In this document: piece by piece, positions 29,401-38,215 of the stretch
Layout of the letters: every line of letters starts with the position of its first letter
Numbering within the stretch: position 1 is the stretch's first letter
NCBI RefSeq assembly: GCF_031458115.1
Contig: NZ_JAVDXV010000001.1
Span: 124,001-188,000, forward strand
Reading direction: 5' to 3'
DNA length: 64,000 bases
Origin: Pelomonas asaccharophilus_A
GTDB taxonomy: Bacteria > Pseudomonadota > Gammaproteobacteria > Burkholderiales > Burkholderiaceae_C
Notes under the pieces: model-generated
Seen by the model: only the letters and a program-made list of their open reading frames with translations
Databases searched by the model: none
What the model was told of the DNA's origin: nothing
Made by a program: the position numbers and the translations under genes

Positions 29401-29846
29401 GGCAGCTGGCGGCGCTGGCCGGTCTTCACGTCCAGCGCGAACAGCTGGGCGCCGGGGCGGGCATCCAGGCTGGTGTAGATCACCTCGCCGGCCGCGCTGA
29501 AGCCCCACACGCGCATGCCGCCGCCTTCCCAGGTCAGCCGCCTGGGCGGGCCGCCGGCCGTGGGCATCAGGTAGATCTCGGTGCCGCCGTCGTACTGGCC
29601 GGTGAAGGCCAGCCACTTGCCGTCGGGCGACACGGCGGGCTGGCTTTCCTGGCCCGGGTGCGTGGTCAGCCGCAGCGCGTGGCCGCCCGGCGTGCCGACA
29701 CGCCAGAGGTCGCCCTCGGCGACGAAATAGATTTGGTCGCCCTGCAGGGCGGGCTGGCGGTAGAAGCCGTTGGTGCTGGCCCAGGCGCTGGTGGCGCCGG
29801 CCCAGCACAGCGCCGCGGTGAGGGCGGCAAGTGGCAAACGGGGCAT
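26490..29846 (-). CDS. Tricorn-protease-like S41 family peptidase
   Basis: An 1118-residue secreted protease with a signal peptide ending in ATSAWA. Residues ~25-550 are beta-propeller repeats of the form SPDGKWLAF / SADGRTLYF (tricorn N-domains). A highly charged Lys/Asp/Glu linker lies at ~550-595. The catalytic half includes a His in GALHSQVG (~778), a PDZ domain at ~800-885 (GLGLKVGDVITAINGRPT) and the nucleophile Ser in TYSDGE (~1005). It probably trims peptides in the periplasm. Related archaeal tricorn acts after the proteasome. A terminator-like hairpin follows. Confidence 0.92.
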   Translation of the reverse strand: MPRLPLAALTAALCWAGATSAWASTNGFYRQPALQGDQIYFVAEGDLWRVGTPGGHALRLTTHPGQESQPAVSPDGKWLAFTGQYDGGTEIYLMPTAGGPPRRLTWEGGGMRVWGFSAAGEVIYTSLDARPGAQLFALDVKTGQRRQLPVGQASDGALSADGRTLYFTRSGLRGDNARQYRGGAMSRLWSLDLSGSAEAKPLLPEGNNDKRPMPYGAAGQQRIAFLSDRDGTVNVWSVDARGGDLRQHTRHRGWDIRHASLDGSRMVYALGADLYAADLAQTGAPQKLGIALGGDFDQTRERWVKKPQDFLTDTSFAPNGERVLLAARGHLATQGVQQLRRAELPQPADGRCVKGEFSSDSKSVFATCDFSGETEIWRFAANGTGKPEQLTRGAATQRRDLLPSPDGRWLAHTDKEGHVWLTDLKTQSTREIARGTFNDTPLLQGFSADGKVLAWTVSLRHGDRNQLQLHQIAENRTHTLTSDRFDVSGASFSPDGQWLYFASARNFVTTGNPSPWGDRNTGPFFGFRTKLYALALQPDLRSPFAAKDELESATEKKADEQRAEDRKATDKNPTERKPDAKDDKKPEDKKDEKKGKPAIVFDGLAERLYELPVPAGNYRALRADGKRLWFLDRDLDNKSQLKSIAIDNQGGPAEILAQDVRAYELSADGKKLMLVRNQGQGAPEVLIVEAAPKLPTDLAKLQVRWSDWQIATQPRAEWKQMFADAWRLHRDHFYDKDMHGVDWAAMRAKYEPLVDRITDRFELAELMAQMVSELGALHSQVGPGDTRDAGEVPGLAGLGGRFSKGPDGWRIDAIYAHDAELPSDAPPLAAAGLGLKVGDVITAINGRPTVDAPHMLELLRGQAGRQVLLDVKLAAGGKTVQRIVTPVAQLRENQLRYNDWRVSRARVVEKAGQGRIGYVHLRAMGAADIADFVREYYAAGDRDGLIIDVRYNNGGNIDSWVLEKLLRRAWAFWQPRSPAGAAVYPNMQNVYRGHTVVLMNEDTYSDGETLAEGFKRLKLGPVIGRQSSGAGVWLSDGNRLIDNGIMRAAEFGQMGADGRFLIEGIGVKPDVDVDNLPRATFMGQDAQLEAAIAALKKKIAEEPVPVVKPGAYPRPVKP

Positions 29847-29926
29847 GGGTTCTCCTCGAGGAGGCGCGATTGTGGGGCCGGACCCTGGGACCGGCGATTC
29901 GTCACGCCTCTGGTGAGAACCCTGAA

Positions 29927-30817
29927 TCAGGTGGCCGCGATCCCCATCGTCACCTGCCCGGCCGGTACGTGGACCGCCGCGCTCTCGACATGACCCACCT
30001 GGTCGTCGAAGAAGAAGTCCGGCTCGAACTCGCGCAGGAACTCTCCCTTCGCCAGGCCGCCGAGGAACATGGCCTCGTCGACCTCGATCTGCCAGTCCAT
30101 CAGCGTGCGTATCGCGCGCTCGTGGGCTGGTGCGCTGCGCGCGGTGACCAGCGCCGTGCGTATGCGCAGGTCCGGCGACTGCTGCAGCCGGTGCAGCGCC
30201 TCCAGCACCGGTTTGAACGGGCCGGCCGGCAACGGCTGGCTTGCGCGGGCGCGCTCATGCTCCCGGAACGCGGCCAGACCGTCGCGTTGGTAGACCTGCT
30301 CGGCCTCGTCGGAGAACAGCACCGCGTCGCCGTCGAAGGCGATGCGCAACTCGTCCGGATGCGCCGCCGACGCGCGCGCGGCCAGCGGCATCACGCGCGC
30401 CGCGGCCACGCCGGCAGCCAGCGCCTGGCGCACGTCGGCCTCGTTGGTGGACAGGAACAGCTGCGCCGACAGCGGCTTCAAGTAGCGCCACGGCGACGCG
30501 CCGCGCGTGAACACGCCGCGCTCAATGGGCAGGCCGTAATGCCGGGCCGAGCGGAACACGCGCATGCCCGAGATCGGGTCGTTGCGCGACAGCACCACCA
30601 CCTCCACGCGCGGCGTGCCGCCGGCGTTGAAGGCCAGCAGCTTCTTTACCAGCGAGAACGCGACACCCGGCGGCGCGGGCACGTCCAGGTGCTGCTGCTG
30701 CAAGGCCATGTAGGCGCGATCGTCGCCGGCCTCGAAGACCTCGTTCTCGGCCTCGAAATCGAAGAGGGCGCGGGACGAGATCGCGACGACGAGTTGGCCG
30801 GTGAGGGTGACGGGCAT
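29927..30817 (-). CDS. Cytosolic 5'-nucleotidase family protein
   Basis: A 296-residue protein of the cytosolic 5'-nucleotidase I (PF06189-type) family. Typical blocks are LVVAISSRALFDFEAENEVFE, VEVVVLSRNDPISGMRVFRS, FLSTNEADVRQALAAGVAAARV, and the acidic motif IAFDGDAVLFSDEAE. FFFDDQVGHVESA is near the end. It is expected to dephosphorylate nucleoside monophosphates. It is the only gene between the tricorn-like protease and a divergent solute-binding protein. Confidence 0.88.
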   Translation of the reverse strand: MPVTLTGQLVVAISSRALFDFEAENEVFEAGDDRAYMALQQQHLDVPAPPGVAFSLVKKLLAFNAGGTPRVEVVVLSRNDPISGMRVFRSARHYGLPIERGVFTRGASPWRYLKPLSAQLFLSTNEADVRQALAAGVAAARVMPLAARASAAHPDELRIAFDGDAVLFSDEAEQVYQRDGLAAFREHERARASQPLPAGPFKPVLEALHRLQQSPDLRIRTALVTARSAPAHERAIRTLMDWQIEVDEAMFLGGLAKGEFLREFEPDFFFDDQVGHVESAAVHVPAGQVTMGIAAT

Positions 30818-30931
30818 GGCGACATTCTGACGGTTGCCGCCGCCTTAGTGACGTGAGGCGACCTGCCGGCTGTGCTGATCCGTGGCCGACACCCGCGGCG
30901 GGGCTAGGATGGCAGCAACGGGAGAAACACG

Positions 30932-31693
30932 TTGAAGCGCAGACACTGCCTCGCCGCGTGTGCCTTGCTGGCCGAGCCGGTCGGGGGCCAGGCTTTGCGC
31001 CCGCTGGCCATCGGCTTCGATGAAGGCAGCCCGCCGACGATGTACAGCGTCGGGGGCATGCCCGCGGCGCGTGGCATCTATCCAGCCGTGGTGGCTGCGG
31101 CGTTCGCGTCCCTGGGGCTGGAGTGCGAACTGCAGGCCCTACCGTTCAAGCGTATGTTGTCGGCCGTCGATGCCAGCCACATGTGGGCTGGCGCGGTCAT
31201 ACGCACGCCCGAGCGCGAACAGCGCTGGCTGTTCAGCCAGCCCTATTTCCTGGAAAAGCTGGCGGTTTTCTCGGGCGGCGCGCCCTACCGTGGCATCGCC
31301 GACCTGGGGGGCAAGCGGGTCGGCGTGATACGCGGCTGGTCATATGGCGACGAGTTCGATGGCGGGCGCCGCCGCGGCGACTTTCTTTGCGAGGAGGTGG
31401 CGTCCGATTCGCTCAATTTCGCCAAGCTGCTGCGTGGCCGGCTGGACTACGTGGTGGCGACCGAACTGGGCGGCCGGCTGCTGGCACGTGCGCCGGCCTA
31501 CGCGGGGCGGGTGGTCGAGAGCCCGGTGCCACTGGGTGCGACACCCATCCATCTGGCCGCGCATCGGCTGCAGGAGTCGGTGGCCGCGCTGCTGGCGCAG
31601 TTCAATGCCGCGGCCGAACGCCTGCATCGGGAGGGGCGCATCGAAGCGCTGGTGCGGCGTGAGATGGCCTCTGCCGCCGCATTGCTGCCCTGA
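30932..31693 (+). CDS. Transporter substrate-binding-domain protein (SBP_bac_3-like)
   Basis: A 253-residue periplasmic solute-binding-type protein starting with TTG at 30932; GGGAGA seven bases before it supports this start. The fold pattern is that of SBP_bac_3: IGFDEGSPPTMYSVGG, RGIYPAVVAAAFASLGLECELQALPFKRML, then ADLGGKRVGVIRGWSYGDEF. The signal sequence is short (MKRRHCLAACALLAEP). No permease lies next to it, as often found for stand-alone sensory or amino-acid-binding members. The ligand is unknown. Confidence 0.78.
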   Translation: MKRRHCLAACALLAEPVGGQALRPLAIGFDEGSPPTMYSVGGMPAARGIYPAVVAAAFASLGLECELQALPFKRMLSAVDASHMWAGAVIRTPEREQRWLFSQPYFLEKLAVFSGGAPYRGIADLGGKRVGVIRGWSYGDEFDGGRRRGDFLCEEVASDSLNFAKLLRGRLDYVVATELGGRLLARAPAYAGRVVESPVPLGATPIHLAAHRLQESVAALLAQFNAAAERLHREGRIEALVRREMASAAALLP

Positions 31694-31715
31694 CGGGCGG
31701 CTGAGCGGCGCAAAC

Positions 31716-31911
31716 TCAGGCGCTGGGACCGGCCTGACGACCGGTGGCGATGATCAGGCGCACCAGCAGGCCGGGGCGCTGCGGGGCGTTGTAGAGGTAG
31801 GGCGGCATGACCATTCGCTGTCCAGACCCGCCAGGCCTGGCCGGGCTCCTGGGCATGGGCTAGGCCTGCCAGCAGCAACCGCTGAAGCAGCAGTCGGCAC
31901 GACAGTTGAGT
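31716..31911 (-). pseudogene. Probable decayed fragment of a second SBP_bac_3-like gene
   Basis: On the minus strand a signal-peptide-like stretch (RLLLAGLAHAQEPGQAWRVW, near 31880-31800) lacks an in-frame ATG. A shift of frame after it gives MVMPPYLYNAPQRPGLLVRL, typical for the start of solute-binding domains, and then a stop at 31716-31718. The two halves together resemble the N-terminus of the neighbouring binding-protein family. It looks like a frame-shifted, truncated remnant. The rest of 31694-31964 holds nothing recognisable. Confidence 0.4.
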
Positions 31912-31964
31912 CGTGAGAGCGACTTAGTCCGTTGCGCCGTTCGCGCAAGTCGGTCGGTGGCGGC

Positions 31965-33176
31965 CTACTTCACCCAGGTGTTGAGCTGAATGATCGGCAG
32001 CAGCACCGCCAGCACGATAAGCAGCACCACCGCGCCCATCGCGACGATGAGCAGCGGCTCCAGCAACGTGGCGGCGGCCATGGAGCGGCGCTGCACCTCG
32101 GTACTCAGCTGGCGCGCGGCGCGGCCCAGCATCTCGGGCAGTTCGCCGGTCTGCTCGCCCAGGCGCGCGAACATCGCGAGGATACCCGGGAAGCGCTTCT
32201 TGCCGGCCAGCGCCGAGCCCAGCGGCGCGCCTTCGCGCACCTGCACCAGCGCGTCCAGTGCGTCGGCCTGCATGGCGCGGTTGGACAGCGTCTCGGCCGC
32301 GGCCTGCAAGGCCTTGAGGATGGGCACGCCGGCGCCGGCCAGCATGGCCAGCGTGCCGGCGAAGCGCGCCGCGTTGTAGCCGCGCGCCAGGCGCCCGATC
32401 AGCGGCACGCCCAGCATGCCGGCGTCGAAGCGCTGCCGGAACGCCGGGGCCTTCAGCGACTGGCGCAGCACGACGGCGCCCGCCACCAGGCCGCCCAGCA
32501 TGGCCCAGCCCCAGGTGCGCACGAAGTCGCTGATGGCCAGCATTCCGACCGTCAGCGCGGGCAGCGCGCGCTTGGAGCTGGTGAACACCGTCGCGATCTG
32601 CGGCACCACATAGGTCACCAGGAAGATGACGATGAACACCGAGATCAGCGACACGATGGCCGGGTAGGCCATGGCGCCCACCAGCTTGGCCTTCAGGTCC
32701 TGGCGCTCCTCGAGATCGTCGGCCAGCTTCTCCAGCACCTGGCCCAGCGCGCCGCTCTGCTCGCCGGCGGCCACGACGGCGCGGTAGACGTCGTCGAACT
32801 CGCGCGGCGCCGTGGCCAGCGCGCGCGCGAAGGCCGAGCCGGCGTTGACCTCGGCCTTCAGCTGGCTGATCAGCTCGCGCTGTTTTTCATCCTCGCTCTC
32901 GTCGGCCAGCGCGGTCAGCGAGCGCTCGATGGGCAGTCCCGAGCCGACCAGGCCGGCCAACTGCCGCGTCCAGACGGCCAGCGCGGTCGAGCTGAAGACG
33001 CGGCGCGTGAAGCGGCTGCCTTCCTGCGCGCCATGCTGCTGCACCATCTCGATGGACAGCGGCGTCAGGCCCATCGCGCGCACGGCGGCGCGGGCGGCGC
33101 GCGGGTTGTCGGCCTCGATCAGGCCGCCGCTCTGGCGGCCGGAGTCGGCGAGGGCTTCGTACTTGTAGGCGGGCAC
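31965..33176 (-). CDS. gspF: Type II secretion system inner-membrane protein GspF
   Basis: A 403-residue platform protein of the T2SS. It has the GspF duplicate cytoplasmic domain: ALAVWTRQLAGLVGSGLPIERSLTAL in the first half and ARFAGTLAMLAGAGVPILKAL in the second. Three transmembrane helices lie near residues 165-195, 215-240 and 375-400. It contacts GspE and GspL. It is the last gene of the minus-strand gsp operon and ends in LLPIIQLNTWVK. Confidence 0.95.
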   Translation of the reverse strand: MPAYKYEALADSGRQSGGLIEADNPRAARAAVRAMGLTPLSIEMVQQHGAQEGSRFTRRVFSSTALAVWTRQLAGLVGSGLPIERSLTALADESEDEKQRELISQLKAEVNAGSAFARALATAPREFDDVYRAVVAAGEQSGALGQVLEKLADDLEERQDLKAKLVGAMAYPAIVSLISVFIVIFLVTYVVPQIATVFTSSKRALPALTVGMLAISDFVRTWGWAMLGGLVAGAVVLRQSLKAPAFRQRFDAGMLGVPLIGRLARGYNAARFAGTLAMLAGAGVPILKALQAAAETLSNRAMQADALDALVQVREGAPLGSALAGKKRFPGILAMFARLGEQTGELPEMLGRAARQLSTEVQRRSMAAATLLEPLLIVAMGAVVLLIVLAVLLPIIQLNTWVK

Positions 33177-33177
33177 T

Positions 33178-34605
33178 TCAACCCTCTCGGGTCACACGGA
33201 GAACTTCTTCCAGCGACGTCACGCCGGATTCGATGAGCCGGTCACCGTCCTCACGCATCGAACGCAGGCCGTTCGCCTCGGCGGCCGCCTGCAACTGGCT
33301 CTCGGGCGCGCGGTTGTGGATGAGGCTGCGCACCGCGTCGTCGGCCACCATCAGCTCATAGACGCCGGTGCGGCCCTTGTAGCCCGTGTGGCCGCAGTTC
33401 TCGCAGCCCACCGGGTGCCAGCGGCCGTGGTCGTCCTGGCGCTTGCAGACCGGGCACAGCCGGCGCACCAGGCGCTGCGCCAGCACGCCCAGCAGCGATG
33501 ACGACAGCAGGAAAGGCTCCACGCCCATGTCGGTCAGCCGCGTGACGGCGCTGGGCGCGTCATTCGTGTGCAGCGTGGCCAGCACCAGGTGGCCCGTCAG
33601 CGAAGCCTGGATGGCGATCTGCGCGGTCTCGTAGTCGCGGATTTCGCCGATCATGATGACGTCCGGGTCCTGGCGCAGGATGGCGCGCAAGGCCTTCGCG
33701 AACGTCAGGTCGATCTTGCTGTTGACCTGGGTCTGGCCGATGCCGGGCAGCTCGTACTCGATCGGGTCCTCGACGGTCAGCACGTTGGTGGTGCTGGTGT
33801 CCACGGTCTGCAGCGACGCGTACAGCGACGTCGTCTTGCCGGAGCCGGTGGGGCCGGTGACCAGCACGATGCCGTGCGGCTGCTGTACCAGGCGCTTGAA
33901 CGCGGCCAGCACGTCGCCGTCCATGCCCAGGCCTTCCAGCGTGAACTTGGATTCGCTCTTGTCCAAGAGGCGCAGCACGGCGCGCTCGCCATGGGCCGAC
34001 GGCAGCGTGGACACGCGCACGTCGATGGCGCGGCCGCCGATGCGCAGCGAGATGCGGCCGTCCTGCGGCAGGCGCTTCTCGGCGATGTCCAGCTCGGCCA
34101 TGATCTTCAGCCGCGAGATCAGCGCCGCGTGCAGCGCACGGTTGGGCTGCACCACCTCGCGCAGCGTGCCATCGACGCGGAAGCGCACTGACGACGCGCG
34201 CTCGTAGGGCTCGATGTGGATGTCGCTGGCGCCGTCCTTGGCCGCCTGGGTCAGCAGCGCGTTCAGCATGCGGATGATGGGCGCGTCGTTGGCGGCCTCC
34301 AGCAGGTCTTCCACGGCCGGCAGGTCCTGCATCATGCGCGACAGGTCCACCGCGCTCTCGACCTCGCCGACGACGGTGGCCGCGCTGGTCTCGCTGCCGG
34401 CGTAGGCCGCGTTGATGCGCTCGGCCAGCGACGCGGCCGCCTCGGACTCCAGCTTGTCCACCACGTACAGGCGTTGCACCTCGGACAGCGTGGCCCAGCC
34501 GACGTCGGGCGTGGCCCACAGCGTCAGCGCGTTGCCGTCGTCCTCCAGCAGCACGAGGTTGGCCTTCGCGAAGGCATAGGGCAGGGGATGGCGGGTGGCG
34601 GCCAT
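33178..34605 (-). CDS. gspE: Type II secretion system ATPase GspE
   Basis: A 475-residue secretion ATPase that powers pseudopilus assembly. The Walker A motif is VTGPTGSGKTTSLYA, and the Asp box and Walker B region lie in RAILRQDPDVIMIGEIRDYETAQIA. The His box is LVLATLHTNDAPSAVTRL. A tetracysteine zinc motif (CPVCKRQDD...CENCGHTG) follows. N-terminal GspE domains precede it. The gene ends one base before gspF starts, and follows gspD. Confidence 0.96.
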   Translation of the reverse strand: MAATRHPLPYAFAKANLVLLEDDGNALTLWATPDVGWATLSEVQRLYVVDKLESEAAASLAERINAAYAGSETSAATVVGEVESAVDLSRMMQDLPAVEDLLEAANDAPIIRMLNALLTQAAKDGASDIHIEPYERASSVRFRVDGTLREVVQPNRALHAALISRLKIMAELDIAEKRLPQDGRISLRIGGRAIDVRVSTLPSAHGERAVLRLLDKSESKFTLEGLGMDGDVLAAFKRLVQQPHGIVLVTGPTGSGKTTSLYASLQTVDTSTTNVLTVEDPIEYELPGIGQTQVNSKIDLTFAKALRAILRQDPDVIMIGEIRDYETAQIAIQASLTGHLVLATLHTNDAPSAVTRLTDMGVEPFLLSSSLLGVLAQRLVRRLCPVCKRQDDHGRWHPVGCENCGHTGYKGRTGVYELMVADDAVRSLIHNRAPESQLQAAAEANGLRSMREDGDRLIESGVTSLEEVLRVTREG

Positions 34606-34623
34606 GATGTCGTTGCTCGCGCC

Positions 34624-36807
34624 TTACTGCTGCGGCGGGATCTTGCTGGTCGGCGCCTTGGGCTCCGGCAGCACCGGCGCGCCGGTGTCGGGCAGCACCA
34701 GATGCTTGGCCGGCTGGCCGTTCTGCTGCACGGCGCGGATGCTCTCGTAGCGGTCCAGGCTGAGCTGGTTGGTGCCCTCGGCGTTGCGCATCACCACCGG
34801 GCGCAGGAACACCATCAGGTTGGTCTTCACGCGCTTGCGCGACTTGGTGCCGAATAGGTTGCCCAGCACCGGGATCTTGGACAGCCCTGGCACGCCGTCC
34901 TCGCCGTCCGAGTACTCGTCCTTCAGCAGGCCGCCCAGCACGATGATGTCGCCGTCGTCCACCACCACCGAGGTCTCGATGGCGCTCTTGTCCAGCGTCG
35001 GGCCGTTGGAGCCCTGCGCCGTGACGGTGGAGTTCTCCTGGTAGACCTGCATGCGGATCGCGCCGCCTTCGCCGATCTGGCTCTTGATCTTCAGCGTCAG
35101 GCCCACGTCCTTGCGGTCCACGGTCTGGAACGGGTTGACCGTGCCGCCGGTGGTGGAGCCGGTGTTGGCATAAGAGCCGGTCACGAACGGCACGTTCTGG
35201 CCGATGACGATGCGCGCCTCCTCGTTGTCCAGCGACACCAGGTTGGGCGTGGACAGCACGTTGGCGCCGCTCTGGTTCTCGAAGAAGTTGGCCACCGCGC
35301 CCAGCGTGTAGTAGCTGCTGAACTTCTTCAGCACGCCGATGTTCAGGCCTTGCGGCGCGCTGCTCTGGCCCAGCGCGGTGGTCACGCCCGAACTGCCGTT
35401 GATGACGGCGCCGGTGGCGTTGATGATGTTGGACAGCCCGGTGCCGAAGTTGGTGCCGGCGCCGGTGATGGTGGCATCGCCCTTGTTCCCGAAGATGTTC
35501 TGCCACTGCACGCCGAACTGGGCGGCCTTGCTGTTGTCGATCTTGACGATCATCGACTCGACGTAGACCTGCGCGCGGCGCGCGTCCAGCTGCTCGATGA
35601 CGGCGCGCACCTGGCGGTACAGCGGCTCGGCCGCGGTGATGATTAGCGAGTTCGTCGCCGGGTCGGCCTGCACGAAGCCGCCGGTGGACGGGCCGGCAGA
35701 GGCCGACAGCGGCGTGGTGGCCGCCGTGGAGATGCCGCTGTTGCTGCCGGCCGTGCCGCTGTTGTTCATCGCGCCGCCGACCGTGGCGCCCAGCGTGCTG
35801 CCGGTGCCGCTCAGGCTGCTGCTGCCGGTTGACGACGATCCGCCGCCGGCGCTGGCCGATGCGCCCGCGCCGAAGGCCGCGCGCAGCACGGTGGCCAGCT
35901 TCACGGCGTCGGCGTTCTTCAGGTAGACCACGCGGATGTTGCTGCCGCCGTCGCTGCTGGGCTGGTCCAGCTTGTCGACCATGGAGCGCACGGCCGCCAG
36001 GCGGGCCGGGTTGCTGGCGCGCAGGATCAGGCCGTTGGAGCGCGGGTCCACCAGCACGTTGACGGCGCTGCTGCTCTGGCCCGGCACGGCCTGGCCCACG
36101 GCCGTGCCGCCATCGGCCAGGCGCTGCACCAGCGGTGCCAGGTCGGCCGCGACGGCGTGCTTCAGCGGCACGATCTCGATGTCGCTGGTGCCCGGCGTGT
36201 CCATCGCCGCGATGATCTTGGCGAGGCGGTTCAGGTTGTCCGCGTAGTCGGTGATGACCAGGCTGTTGTTGCCGGGGTTGGCATTGATGGTGTTGTTGGG
36301 GCTGATCAGCGGGCGCAGCACGGCCACCAGGTTGTTGGCGTTCTCGTGCTGGACGCGGAAGATCTGCGTCAGGATCTGGTCGCCGCGCGCGCTGCTGGTC
36401 TCCACGGCCACCGAGCCGGCCTGCAGCTTGGCGTCGGCCTCGGGCAGCACCTTCAGCAGCCCGGCGGTCTCCACCACCGTGAAGCCCAGGCCGCGCAGTG
36501 CCGCCAGGTAGTTGCGGTAGGCCTCGGCCACTGACACCGGCTGCTCGCTGTAGACCGTGACCGTGCCCTTCACGCGCGGGTCGATGATGATCTGGCGGTC
36601 CAGCATGACGCCGATGGCGCGGGTCACCGCCTCGATGTCGGCGTTGACGAAGTTCAGCGTGACCGGCGAGCTGGCCCTCACGGCCGGGCCGCGCGGCTTG
36701 GCGCGCTGCACGGTCGCGCTGTCGGGCTGGGCCTGCGGGGTGCCGGTGACCAGCAGCAGCGCGGAGATCGCGGCGACGATGGCGGTGCGTGGGAAATTCA
36801 TGGTCAT
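34624..36807 (-). CDS. gspD: Type II secretion system secretin GspD
   Basis: A 727-residue outer-membrane secretin. A signal peptide ends near TPQAQPDS. The N0 domain has VTLNFVNADIEAVTRAIGVML, and N1-N3 repeats follow. A Ser/Gly/Thr-rich insertion (about residues 310-380) lies in the N3 region. The secretin core includes VPGLSKIPVLGNLFGTKSRKR and LMVFLRPVVMRN. It forms the exit channel. ATG 36807 overlaps the gspN stop by four bases; ATG 36801 is the alternative. Confidence 0.96.
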   Translation of the reverse strand: MTMNFPRTAIVAAISALLLVTGTPQAQPDSATVQRAKPRGPAVRASSPVTLNFVNADIEAVTRAIGVMLDRQIIIDPRVKGTVTVYSEQPVSVAEAYRNYLAALRGLGFTVVETAGLLKVLPEADAKLQAGSVAVETSSARGDQILTQIFRVQHENANNLVAVLRPLISPNNTINANPGNNSLVITDYADNLNRLAKIIAAMDTPGTSDIEIVPLKHAVAADLAPLVQRLADGGTAVGQAVPGQSSSAVNVLVDPRSNGLILRASNPARLAAVRSMVDKLDQPSSDGGSNIRVVYLKNADAVKLATVLRAAFGAGASASAGGGSSSTGSSSLSGTGSTLGATVGGAMNNSGTAGSNSGISTAATTPLSASAGPSTGGFVQADPATNSLIITAAEPLYRQVRAVIEQLDARRAQVYVESMIVKIDNSKAAQFGVQWQNIFGNKGDATITGAGTNFGTGLSNIINATGAVINGSSGVTTALGQSSAPQGLNIGVLKKFSSYYTLGAVANFFENQSGANVLSTPNLVSLDNEEARIVIGQNVPFVTGSYANTGSTTGGTVNPFQTVDRKDVGLTLKIKSQIGEGGAIRMQVYQENSTVTAQGSNGPTLDKSAIETSVVVDDGDIIVLGGLLKDEYSDGEDGVPGLSKIPVLGNLFGTKSRKRVKTNLMVFLRPVVMRNAEGTNQLSLDRYESIRAVQQNGQPAKHLVLPDTGAPVLPEPKAPTSKIPPQQ

Positions 36808-37685
36808 CCGATCGTCAAGACGGAACGCGCCCCTTGGCGGCGTCCAATGATGTTCAGCAGGTTGTTCAACGCGTCCTCACGGCCCGGTGCGGCCGTGGCC
36901 TCGCCAACGAAGCGGCTCTTGCCACCGGGGCTCAGCGTGCCGGCGCCCGACAGTTGCAGCGCGCCCTCCAGCGTCGACAGGCGCAGCGTGCTGACGCCGG
37001 CATTGCCCGGGTCGGCCTGCACGCTGAAGCGGTAGCTGCCCAGCGGCGCGACGGTGGACACGCGCGAGGACAGTTGCATCAGGTCCAGGTGCAGTTCGCC
37101 AGTCTGGCGCCAGCGGCCCTGCGCCGATTCCAGCTTCAGGTCGCGCGCCGACAGGCGCAGCGAGCCGCCCAGCTGCAGCGTGTTCCACGGCGTGCCCAGC
37201 CCCGCCAGCACGCCGGCCGGCAGCCGGGCCAGCCAGTCGGCGCGGTTGTCCAGGCTGACGGCCATGCGGCCCAGGCCGGGTTGGATGTTGATCAGCAGCG
37301 GGCCGTTGGTGCAGCAGTCCTGCTGGGCGGCGAGCTGCAGGCCCAGGCCCTTCACGCTCATGCGCCACTGCAGCCGGCCGGGCAGCGCCGCCGCGTCGCG
37401 GCTGCCGGTGCCGCCGGTCAGCACGACCACGCCCGAGCCGCTCCAGATGCTGCCGCGCGTGTCCGTGATGAGCAGGTGGTCGCTGGTGGCCGAGGCCAGC
37501 GCCCGCGCGAGCCAGCTGGCGGGCGCGAACACGACCAGTGCGGCGAGCAGGCCGATCAGCACGCCGGCGATGCTCCAGCGCCGCGGCGTGCCGTGGCGCA
37601 CGACGCGGCCGCTCGTCGGGGCGGCGCCGAACACCGAGTCCTGGAACTGTGTCTGCGGCGGCGCCTTCTTCTTGAACCAGGCCAT
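36804..37685 (-). CDS. gspN: Type II secretion system protein GspN
   Basis: A 293-residue bitopic protein of the GspN family. A transmembrane helix (WSIAGVLIGLLAALVVFAPASWL) at about residues 37-59 follows a cytoplasmic start. The rest is a beta-rich periplasmic domain with GSIWSGSGVVVLTGG and QLGGSLRLSARDLKL. GspN is a T2SS accessory protein that may link inner-membrane parts and the secretin. It overlaps gspM by one base and gspD by four. Confidence 0.88.
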   Translation of the reverse strand: MAWFKKKAPPQTQFQDSVFGAAPTSGRVVRHGTPRRWSIAGVLIGLLAALVVFAPASWLARALASATSDHLLITDTRGSIWSGSGVVVLTGGTGSRDAAALPGRLQWRMSVKGLGLQLAAQQDCCTNGPLLINIQPGLGRMAVSLDNRADWLARLPAGVLAGLGTPWNTLQLGGSLRLSARDLKLESAQGRWRQTGELHLDLMQLSSRVSTVAPLGSYRFSVQADPGNAGVSTLRLSTLEGALQLSGAGTLSPGGKSRFVGEATAAPGREDALNNLLNIIGRRQGARSVLTIG

Positions 37686-38215
37686 CAGGCGTCTCCCAGC
37701 GCGAGCACGATGCTGCCGGAATAGCCCTTGGGGCCGCGCGTCAGCTGCGCCTCCACGGGGCGGGCCCGCGCGGCGGAGCGCACCTCGCCCAGCCAGGCCT
37801 GCAGCGCGGCCGGCGCAATGCCGTTCAGCGTGACGGTGGCGCGGTTGCCGGCCAGGTTCAACCGGGCGATGGTGCCGAGGTGGTCCACCGAGGCCTGCAG
37901 CGCGGCCTGGGCCTGCGCCGCCGGCACGCTGGGCGCCGCGCGCAGCGCCCGAGCCTCTTGCGCCTGCGCCTGCATCTGCTGCAACTGCAGCTCCAGCTTG
38001 TCGAGTTCCAGCGGCGCGGTGCGCTGCGTGCGCAGGGCCGGGGCCAGCAGCACCAGCCAGACCAGCAACAGGCCCAACAGCACGGCCACGCCGCCGACCA
38101 GGAATCGCTCGCGCTCGCCCAGCGTCTGCCACTTGGCCGTGGCCTGGGCGCGGGCTTGGGCCAGTTGGGCCTGGAAGCCGTCGCCGGCGTTGGAGGGGAA
38201 AGCGGGGCGGGCCAT
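37685..38215 (-). CDS. gspM: Type II secretion system protein GspM
   Basis: A 176-residue inner-membrane component. It has a cytoplasmic N-terminus, one transmembrane helix (FLVGGVAVLLGLLLVWLVLLAPALR, about 38-62), a coiled-coil stretch (LDKLELQLQQMQAQAQEARAL) and a small ferredoxin-like periplasmic domain. It partners GspL. Its start overlaps the gspL stop by one base. Confidence 0.9.
   Translation of the reverse strand: MARPAFPSNAGDGFQAQLAQARAQATAKWQTLGERERFLVGGVAVLLGLLLVWLVLLAPALRTQRTAPLELDKLELQLQQMQAQAQEARALRAAPSVPAAQAQAALQASVDHLGTIARLNLAGNRATVTLNGIAPAALQAWLGEVRSAARARPVEAQLTRGPKGYSGSIVLALGDA

Noticed and set aside
26196..29993. Very long open frame on the plus strand opposite the tricorn-like protease
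   Set aside because: Its translation is an odd Val/Ala/Gly/Gln/Arg/His mix without motifs. Such frames arise antisense to GC-rich genes, and the opposite strand encodes a clear protease.
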